A stretch of DNA of 6,608 nucleotides, taken from Bacteroidales bacterium (GTDB lineage Bacteria; Bacteroidota; Bacteroidia; Bacteroidales; WCHB1-69). The stretch spans positions 1 through 6,608 of the forward strand of contig JAISAD010000097.1 in the NCBI GenBank assembly GCA_031266895.1, given 5' to 3'. Positions 1 to 4,855 of this stretch are shown piece by piece; the stretch's first letter is position 1; each line of letters begins with the position of its first letter. The position numbers and the translations under genes were made by a program. Under the pieces are notes generated by a model, which was given only the letters and a program-made list of their open reading frames with translations, did no database searches and was not told where the DNA came from.

Positions 1-152
1 TTGTCGTGTATCGGGTTATGGGTTGCTTTTACCCTTGCAAAGGGTGCATATCCGCCCGAGTAATCCGATGCTTTGGGGCTTTCGATATTCAATAAGGCGA
101 TGCTTAGCGACAAGCCGCCGATGATTAGTCCAATAGGTAAGTTATTTTTCAT
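1..152 (-). CDS. Probable exported protein, 5' end only (partial)
   Basis: Only the first 50 codons are visible; the gene runs off the left edge. The start is the ATG at 152-150. In-frame TAA stops at 158-156 and 179-177 rule out an upstream extension. The peptide opens MKNN, followed by a hydrophobic stretch at about residues 5-21 (LPIGLIIGGLSLSIALL). After that it becomes polar and aromatic (SDYSGGYAPFARVK). This pattern fits a Sec signal peptide or N-terminal membrane anchor. A possible cleavage site lies near Ala28, but there is no clean AxA motif and no lipobox cysteine. I do not recognise the family and assign no function. No Shine-Dalgarno sequence precedes the start; the 5' flank is A-rich, as is common in Bacteroidota. 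The gene lies downstream of secA on the same strand, but 394 bp away and with its own candidate promoter, so it is probably a separate transcription unit. I am fairly sure it is real and unsure what it is. Confidence 0.65.
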   Translation of the reverse strand, partial: MKNNLPIGLIIGGLSLSIALLNIESPKASDYSGGYAPFARVKATHNPIHD

Positions 153-176
153 ATTTTATCTTTTTTGATTGTTTTT

Positions 177-236
177 TTATATTGTCGAATTTATTGTTTT
201 GCTTTTTATGTTCGTTTTCTTTAGTATTTTCACCAT
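177..236 (-). CDS. Possible 19-residue upstream reading frame or leader peptide (doubtful)
   Basis: The frame starts at the ATG at 236-234 and ends at the TAA at 179-177. It encodes 19 mostly Lys, Ile, Thr and Ser residues, beginning MVKILKKTNIK. An AGGAG sequence sits 4 nt before the ATG, a better Shine-Dalgarno match than any main gene here has. That sequence is partly inside a 5-bp hairpin (242-255). The frame is the same as that of the partial exported-protein gene, and its stop lies 24 nt before that gene's ATG. It falls within the leader predicted from the promoter at 349-380. It could be a regulatory leader peptide or a chance ORF in A-rich leader DNA. The composition carries no family signal. 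Confidence 0.2.
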   Translation of the reverse strand: MVKILKKTNIKSKTINSTI

Positions 237-241
237 TTAAC

Positions 242-255
242 TCCTGTCAGCAGGA
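242..255 (-). promoter_or_regulatory. Small hairpin covering a Shine-Dalgarno sequence
   Basis: On the minus strand, TCCTG-CTGA-CAGGA forms a perfect 5-bp stem with a 4-nt loop. The AGGA of the Shine-Dalgarno sequence ahead of the ATG at 236 lies in the 3' arm. The fold would partly hide the ribosome site, which could make initiation conditional. The stem is short, so a biological role is only an inference. Confidence 0.25.
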
Positions 256-348
256 AAAACATTGGCCTGATATTTTTAATATATTCTTATGTATCTGATA
301 TTTAACCTTATTTATTAAAAGAAAATGAGACAAATATTATACAGGAAG

Positions 349-380
349 CAAAAATACAAAAAAAATAATCAGGAATACAA
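349..380 (-). promoter_or_regulatory. Candidate Bacteroidota-type promoter for the partial exported-protein gene
   Basis: On the minus strand, TATTTTTG (356-349) matches the Bacteroidota -7 consensus TAnnTTTG. A TTG (380-378) stands 21 nt upstream, as expected of a -33 element. Transcription would begin near 340-343, giving a leader of about 190 nt before the ATG at 152. The match is to consensus only, and AT-rich DNA produces such matches by chance, so confidence is moderate. Confidence 0.4.
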
Positions 381-382
381 TT

Positions 383-550
383 ATGATAAAAAAATATTTT
401 GGTATTATTAATTGGATACAAAAATTGTATCCTTGCAAAAAGAGGCTTACTAATTATCTATATTTATTTAACAATGCCCAACAGATATTAATAACTGTCC
501 GGATGCGCTCATTTGTGGGGCCTGTTTTCAGATTACGGGCTGAGTGTTAA
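383..550 (+). CDS. Doubtful 55-residue ORF
   Basis: This frame runs 55 codons from the ATG at 383 to the TAA at 548-550, with an AGGA 8 nt before the ATG. The product would be basic (beginning MIKKYFGIINW), with no recognised family, no clear signal peptide and no transmembrane segment. Its last 4 nt overlap the stop end of secA, which converges on it. Fifty-five codons without a stop is a little longer than expected in DNA this AT-rich. However, I see no TAnnTTTG box upstream on this strand, and the ORF contains two palindromes that look more like sites than coding sequence. It is more likely chance than gene. Confidence 0.15.
   Translation: MIKKYFGIINWIQKLYPCKKRLTNYLYLFNNAQQILITVRMRSFVGPVFRLRAEC
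414..432. repeat. Perfect 8-bp inverted repeat (19-bp palindrome)
   Basis: GGATACAA-AAA-TTGTATCC is a perfect inverted repeat with a 3-nt centre, about 115 bp beyond the secA stop. It could be an operator-like protein site or a weak hairpin at the 3' end of the secA transcript. No T tract follows immediately on either strand, so it is not called as a terminator. Confidence 0.5.
481..498. repeat. Near-perfect 18-bp palindrome
   Basis: ACAG-A-TATTAATA-A-CTGT is symmetric at 16 of 18 positions, around a TATTAATA core. The size and form suit a dimeric DNA-binding protein, but the core is pure A and T, where palindromes arise easily. It lies about 50 bp downstream of the secA stop. Confidence 0.4.
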
Positions 551-3500
551 CTTTCTTTACCGTGGCATTGCTTATATTTCTTGCCACTGCCACAGGGGCA
601 AGGGTCATTGCGGCCTACCTTTTTCTCTACCCTGATGGGAGCAGATCCCTTACCGCCTTGTGTAACTTGCCGTCCTTCGCCGACTTCGTTTCTGCCGGTT
701 TGTAATTTTTTAGCTTCCGATTCCGGCAACTTGGCTTCCCGTACCTGCATTACCTCTTCGGGCAGTCCGCCTTTGGTGAGGAACGATACGATTTCGCTGT
801 TGATACGTGCCAGCAGTTGGTCAAACAGGCTGAACGATTCGAGCTTGTATATCAATAGCGGATCCTTTTGTTCATAAGAGGCATTTTGTACCGATTGCTT
901 CAGGTCGTCCATTTCGCGCAGATGCTCTTTCCATGCATTATCAATTACGGCCAGTGTAATGCCTTTTTCTATGGACAAACCTATTTCATGACCGCTAGTC
1001 TCTACGCATTTTTTCAACGGGGCTACCACATTCAGCACTTTCACGCCATCCGAAATCGGAATAGCAATGTTCTCAAAACGGTGTCCTTCTTCCTTATAAA
1101 CTCTGGATACTACGGGAAATATTTTTTTGGAAAGCTCCTGTATGCGGGTTTGATAATTATTCCATACAACAGGCGACAGCTTTTCAATCAGCACCGAGGG
1201 GCGTTCCGATAAAAATTCGTTCTCTTCAAAAGGCACTTCACAGCCAAAAGTGGTAATTATGTCGTTCGTAAAACCCTCATAATCCTTGGCATGCCAATTA
1301 TTTTCAACTACCACTACCACTACGTCATAAAACATCTGCGACAGGTCAATAGACAATCGGTCGCCGAAGAGAGCGTTGCGCCGCTTACGATACACAGTGC
1401 TGCGCTGCTTGTTCATCACGTCGTCATATTCGAGCAGCCGCTTACGAATGCCGAAATTGTTTTCTTCTACCTTTTTCTGCGCTCTTTCAATAGAGCGGGT
1501 AATCATGCTGTGCTGAATCACCTCGCCCTCCTTTAATCCGATGCGGTCCATAATACCGGCAATGCGGCCGGAACCGAAGAGACGCATCAAATCATCTTCC
1601 AGAGAGGCAAAGAATTGCGAGCTGCCTTTGTCGCCCTGACGACCTGCACGACCGCGCAACTGCCTGTCCACGCGCCGGGAATCGTGCCGCTCAGTACCGA
1701 TAATGGCTAACCCGCCCTTGGCTTCCACGCCGGCTCCCAGCTTAATATCCGTGCCTCTACCGGCCATATTGGTAGAGATGGTTACCGTGCCGCTCTGTCC
1801 GGCCTCCTTCACAATGTCGGCCTCTTTTTTATGCAGTTTGGCATTCAATACATTATGCCGTATTTTTCTGTTCGTTAAAATCTTAGATAAAAGTTCGGAC
1901 GTTTCCACGTTGGTAGTCCCTACCAGCACAGGACGTCCCTCTTCGTGCAAGCGAATAATTTCGTCCACTACTGCTGCATATTTTTCGCGTTTGGTTTTGT
2001 AAACCAAATCCTCATAATCGGTACGCTGTATAGGTTTATTTGTTGGATTTACCACCACATCCAGCTTATAGATATCCCAAAATTCACCTGCTTCGGTTTC
2101 AGCCGTACCGGTCATGCCGGCCAGCTTTTTGTACATGCGGAAATAATTTTGCAGCGTAATGGTTGCATAGGTTTGCGTAGCGGCTTCCACTTTCACATTT
2201 TCCTTAGCTTCAATAGCCTGGTGCAAACCGTCGGAGTAGCGTCGTCCTTCCATAATACGGCCAGTTTGCTCATCCACAATCTTCACCTTGTTGTCAATAA
2301 TCACATACTCTACATCCTTTTCGAACATGGTATAGGCTTTCAGCAACTGGTGCACGGTGTGAATACGTTCGGAGGCAATGGAAAAGTTGCGGTAAATTTC
2401 GCTTTTTTGCAATGTTTTCTCTTTCGGATCCAGGTTCGACTTTTCCACCTCTGCAATTTCTGCTCCCACATCGGGCATAATGAAAAGTTTAGCCTCATCG
2501 GCATTGCGTGACACTAATTCAATCCCCTTTTCCATTATATCCACGCTGTTTTGCTTCTCTTCAATTACAAAATAAAGCTCCTCATCAATCACCGGCATAT
2601 TGCGGTTTTGGTCTTGCATATAGTAATTTTCGGTACGCAGCAAAATCTGCTTGATGCCCGGTTCACTGAGGTATTTAATCAGCGCCTTGTTTTTGGGCAA
2701 TCCGCGATGCGCCCGCAACAGCAGCATGGGCCCCTCTTCAGTAACCTTGCTGTCGGGGTTTTCGGTCAGCAGTCGCTTGGCCTTGGAAAGCATTTCGGTA
2801 ACGGCTGTTTTTTGGGCGTTATAAAGCTTCTCAACAATAGGCTTATAGATGTCAAACTCCTGCTGTTCGCCGCGCGGCGTAGGTCCTGAAATAATCAGGG
2901 GGGTACGGGCATCGTCAATCAGCACCGAGTCCACCTCATCCACAATAGCATAGTTATGAGGGCGCTGTACCAGTTCGGTAGTGTTGCGTGCCATATTATC
3001 GCGCAGGTAGTCAAAGCCAAATTCGTTGTTGGTACCGTAGGTAATGTCGGCCATATAGGCCTGTCTCCGTTCTTCCGAATTGGGTTCGTGCTTATCAATG
3101 CAATCTACTGTAAGCCCCAGAAATTCAAACAGCAGCCCCATCCACTCAGAGTCGCGCCTGGCGAGGTAATCATTCACCGTAACTACATGTACCCCTTTCC
3201 CTGACAGCGCATTAAGATAAACAGGCAAGGTAGCTACCAGCGTTTTTCCTTCGCCGGTGGCCATTTCTGCAATTTTACCGTGATGCAGCACTACACCGCC
3301 ACGCAATTGCACATCGTAGTGGCACATGTCCCATGTAATCATATTGCCACCCGCATTCCAGGTATGGTGATAGACAGCATTGTCTCCTTCAATTTCAACA
3401 CATTCCCGATAAGCGGCAATATCCCGATCCAGCTGCGTAGCGGTAACTTCAAGGGTTTCATTATCCTTAAAACGGCGTGCCGTCTCTTTCATAACGGCAA

Positions 3501-3834
3501 AGGCTTCGGGCAGAATTTGGTTTAAAACTTCTTCGGTTTTGTTGTACACGCGTTTTTCCAGCGCATCCAATTCGGCATAATAGTGCTCTTTTTCCGACAC
3601 CGGAATATCGTAATTGGTATTCAGATAAGTGTTGATTTCGGTAATTTTCTGCTCCTCTTCTGCTACCGAACTGGTGATTTGTTGTTTAAATTCTTCGGTT
3701 TTTGCCCTCAATTCGTTGTTAGTCAGGGATTCAATATGGGTATAAGCCGTCAAAACAGCATTCAAATAAGGTGTCAGTTCCTTAAAATCACGATCTGCCT
3801 TCGTTCCAAATAATTTGCTTAAAAAATTTGCCAT
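547..3834 (-). CDS. secA: Preprotein translocase ATPase SecA
   Basis: SecA is the cytoplasmic motor that uses ATP to push unfolded preproteins through the SecYEG channel. The 1,095-residue product is complete. Its helicase-type motifs are intact: Walker A MATGEGKT (191-198), Walker B-type DEVDS (299-303), GMTGTAETE (573-581), GRGTD in motif V (692-696) and QLRGRAGRQGD in motif VI (725-735). The order is nucleotide-binding domain 1, a preprotein cross-linking domain at roughly 318-495, nucleotide-binding domain 2, then the helical scaffold and wing region with WKEHLREMDDLKQ (968-980). A variable linker leads to the C-terminal zinc motif C1079-x-C1081-x8-C1090-H1091, which in the family binds SecB and lipids. 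It is about 190 residues longer than Escherichia coli SecA (901); extra segments near residues 58-105 and 123-171 and an enlarged cross-linking domain are usual in Bacteroidota. The start at 3834-3832 has no in-frame alternative before the TAA at 3864-3862, and MANFLSKLFG is a standard SecA opening. A run of six valines (838-843) is unusual. Confidence 0.98.
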   Translation of the reverse strand: MANFLSKLFGTKADRDFKELTPYLNAVLTAYTHIESLTNNELRAKTEEFKQQITSSVAEEEQKITEINTYLNTNYDIPVSEKEHYYAELDALEKRVYNKTEEVLNQILPEAFAVMKETARRFKDNETLEVTATQLDRDIAAYRECVEIEGDNAVYHHTWNAGGNMITWDMCHYDVQLRGGVVLHHGKIAEMATGEGKTLVATLPVYLNALSGKGVHVVTVNDYLARRDSEWMGLLFEFLGLTVDCIDKHEPNSEERRQAYMADITYGTNNEFGFDYLRDNMARNTTELVQRPHNYAIVDEVDSVLIDDARTPLIISGPTPRGEQQEFDIYKPIVEKLYNAQKTAVTEMLSKAKRLLTENPDSKVTEEGPMLLLRAHRGLPKNKALIKYLSEPGIKQILLRTENYYMQDQNRNMPVIDEELYFVIEEKQNSVDIMEKGIELVSRNADEAKLFIMPDVGAEIAEVEKSNLDPKEKTLQKSEIYRNFSIASERIHTVHQLLKAYTMFEKDVEYVIIDNKVKIVDEQTGRIMEGRRYSDGLHQAIEAKENVKVEAATQTYATITLQNYFRMYKKLAGMTGTAETEAGEFWDIYKLDVVVNPTNKPIQRTDYEDLVYKTKREKYAAVVDEIIRLHEEGRPVLVGTTNVETSELLSKILTNRKIRHNVLNAKLHKKEADIVKEAGQSGTVTISTNMAGRGTDIKLGAGVEAKGGLAIIGTERHDSRRVDRQLRGRAGRQGDKGSSQFFASLEDDLMRLFGSGRIAGIMDRIGLKEGEVIQHSMITRSIERAQKKVEENNFGIRKRLLEYDDVMNKQRSTVYRKRRNALFGDRLSIDLSQMFYDVVVVVVENNWHAKDYEGFTNDIITTFGCEVPFEENEFLSERPSVLIEKLSPVVWNNYQTRIQELSKKIFPVVSRVYKEEGHRFENIAIPISDGVKVLNVVAPLKKCVETSGHEIGLSIEKGITLAVIDNAWKEHLREMDDLKQSVQNASYEQKDPLLIYKLESFSLFDQLLARINSEIVSFLTKGGLPEEVMQVREAKLPESEAKKLQTGRNEVGEGRQVTQGGKGSAPIRVEKKVGRNDPCPCGSGKKYKQCHGKES

Positions 3835-3880
3835 TATGGTATTTATATGTAATGTAGTAGATTAAAAATAAAAATGGGTG

Positions 3881-3888
3881 CAAAAATA
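3881..3888 (-). promoter_or_regulatory. Candidate -7 promoter box for secA
   Basis: The minus strand reads TATTTTTG, a match to TAnnTTTG, 46 bp before the secA ATG. It lies in the 76-bp gap after the methyltransferase gene. I could not find a TTG at the expected -33 spacing, so this is a half-match. secA may also be reached by read-through from the methyltransferase promoter. The surrounding 14-mer GCAAAAATACAAAA (3880-3893, plus strand) recurs exactly at 348-361. Confidence 0.4.
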
Positions 3889-3910
3889 CAAAATAATCTC
3901 TAATTTGATT

Positions 3911-4663
3911 TTACCCCATCCAGCAAAACATGGCAATTCCTGCCGCTACCGACGCATTAAGCGATTCGGCATGTGAAACAGTGTGGCATGTGGCAGGAAT
4001 ATGCACCCTGTCGGTTACCCGCATAGCGATTTCGGGAGAGATGCCATTGGTTTCGTTTCCAATAATAAGGATGTCGCCGGCGCAAAAGCGGATATCGCCG
4101 ATATGACTTCCCGACATAAAGGTGCCGAGAATACGGCGATTGCCGGCTATCGAATCAAGATATTGACTCAGGTCGGAATAGATGACTTTAACACGGGTAA
4201 ACGACCCCATAGTAGCTTGTATCACTTTGGGACTGGTAACCTCCACCGTGCTGGCCGAACAGAGCACCTGCAACACGCCAAACCAGTCGGCTGTACGCAA
4301 TATTGTACCCAAATTGCCCGGGTCGCGAATGTCATCAAGTACCAAAAGCGGTTGCGCAGGATTGATGTCAGTTACCTCGAAATGCGGCGTGGCCACCACA
4401 GCTATAACCTCTTGCGGCGCAGTGAGCATGCTGATGCGATCCATTTCCGCCCGCGATAAAATCGTAATATCCGCTTTGCCACATAACGCCGAATGCCGGG
4501 TAACCCATGATTCCGTAGCCAAAATCTCCCGCACATGTAAGCCGGAAGCGAGTAAATCGCTCACTGACTTTGTGCCTTCAACCAAAAAAAGCTTTAGCTC
4601 TTCCCTAAATTTTTTCTGGTGTAATTTTCTAATTTCCTGTATTTTGTTTTTTGATAAAGCCAT
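3911..4663 (-). CDS. SpoU/TrmH-family RNA 2'-O-ribose methyltransferase
   Basis: The 250-residue product is a complete SPOUT-class methyltransferase, predicted to move a methyl group from S-adenosylmethionine to a ribose 2'-hydroxyl in rRNA or tRNA. The N-terminal part (about residues 1-95) resembles the SpoU substrate-binding domain, including FLVEGTKSVSDLL (26-38). The catalytic part carries the three family motifs: motif 1 DDIRDPGNLGTILRTADWFG (110-129, with Asn117 and Arg123), motif 2 IIGNETNGIS (200-209) and motif 3 ESLNASVAAGIAMF (233-246). These form the deep trefoil knot that binds the cofactor. I cannot tell which nucleotide is modified, so I give no symbol; RlmB-like 23S rRNA or TrmH-like tRNA activity are both possible. 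The start at 4663 has a weak AGGCGG 4 nt upstream and a good -7 box 38 bp upstream. secA follows 76 bp downstream on the same strand, so co-transcription is plausible, though not implied by function. Confidence 0.93.
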   Translation of the reverse strand: MALSKNKIQEIRKLHQKKFREELKLFLVEGTKSVSDLLASGLHVREILATESWVTRHSALCGKADITILSRAEMDRISMLTAPQEVIAVVATPHFEVTDINPAQPLLVLDDIRDPGNLGTILRTADWFGVLQVLCSASTVEVTSPKVIQATMGSFTRVKVIYSDLSQYLDSIAGNRRILGTFMSGSHIGDIRFCAGDILIIGNETNGISPEIAMRVTDRVHIPATCHTVSHAESLNASVAAGIAMFCWMG

Positions 4664-4700
4664 AATTCCGCCTGCTGTAACCTCTTTCTGTTTTATGTCG

Positions 4701-4708
4701 CAAAGGTA
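4701..4708 (-). promoter_or_regulatory. -7 promoter box for the RNA methyltransferase gene
   Basis: The minus strand reads TACCTTTG followed by C, a textbook Bacteroidota TAnnTTTG box. Initiation would fall near 4694-4697, giving a leader of about 30 nt before the ATG at 4663. I found no TTG at the -33 spacing. The position and exact -7 match make it a good candidate. Confidence 0.6.
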
Positions 4709-4728
4709 CGGGATTTTTTCGATAAGTT

Positions 4729-4752
4729 TCCGGGATAAAAAAAAATTCCGGA
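4729..4752. repeat. Inverted repeat around an A tract, upstream of the pckA promoter
   Basis: TCCGGGAT and ATTCCGGA are 8-bp arms, paired apart from one G-T, around a run of eight A. The element ends 5 bp before the pckA -33 TTG and starts 20 bp above the methyltransferase -7 box. It could therefore affect either promoter as a regulator site or an A-tract upstream element. Its function is inferred from position only. Confidence 0.4.
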
Positions 4753-4757
4753 CACTG

Positions 4758-4788
4758 TTGCACTGTATGGAAATTTTATCTAAGTTTG
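4758..4788 (+). promoter_or_regulatory. Promoter of pckA (Bacteroidota -33/-7 type)
   Basis: TTG (4758-4760), a 20-bp spacer and TAAGTTTG (4781-4788) match both elements of the Bacteroidota consensus at normal spacing. This is the best complete promoter in the window. Transcription should start near 4793-4796, leaving an AT-rich leader of about 60 nt with no strong Shine-Dalgarno sequence. Confidence 0.65.
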
Positions 4789-4855
4789 TAAAAGAATTCC
4801 CGTGATTCTGATATTAATGCAAATTATTGTATATTAATTAAATGTAAGTTGATCT

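Larger units (their letters stand above)
153..546. other. AT-rich intergenic region between secA and the partial exported-protein gene
   Basis: This 394-bp stretch has no confidently supported gene. It is much richer in A and T than the flanking coding DNA. It holds a candidate minus-strand promoter (349-380), a possible short upstream reading frame with its own Shine-Dalgarno hairpin (177-255), two palindromes (414-432 and 481-498) and a weak 55-codon rightward ORF (383-550). I found no GC-rich hairpin with a T tract that would serve as an obvious secA terminator. Confidence 0.8.
4664..4855. promoter_or_regulatory. Divergent control region between the RNA methyltransferase gene and pckA
   Basis: This 192-bp spacer separates two genes read in opposite directions. 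It contains a leftward -7 box (4701-4708), a rightward promoter (4758-4788), an inverted repeat around an A tract between them (4729-4752), and two pairs of short direct repeats (4753-4766 and 4811-4838). I see no RNA gene and no credible ORF confined to it. Confidence 0.7.

Noticed and set aside
521..540. Possible secA terminator (GCCTG...CGGGC)
   Set aside because: In the secA transcript the stem has a mismatch, only about four good pairs and no following U run.
1945..2511. 188-codon open frame on the plus strand
   Set aside because: It lies wholly antisense to secA, whose motifs are continuous here. The translation has no recognisable domain and looks like a frame shadow.
3983..4459. 158-codon open frame on the plus strand
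   Set aside because: It is another antisense shadow of the methyltransferase gene with no supporting signal.
4182..4805. 207-codon open frame on the plus strand opposite the RNA methyltransferase
   Set aside because: It is antisense to a well-supported gene and continues through the divergent promoter region, which is unlikely for a real protein. The Ser/Thr/Cys-rich product has no motif.
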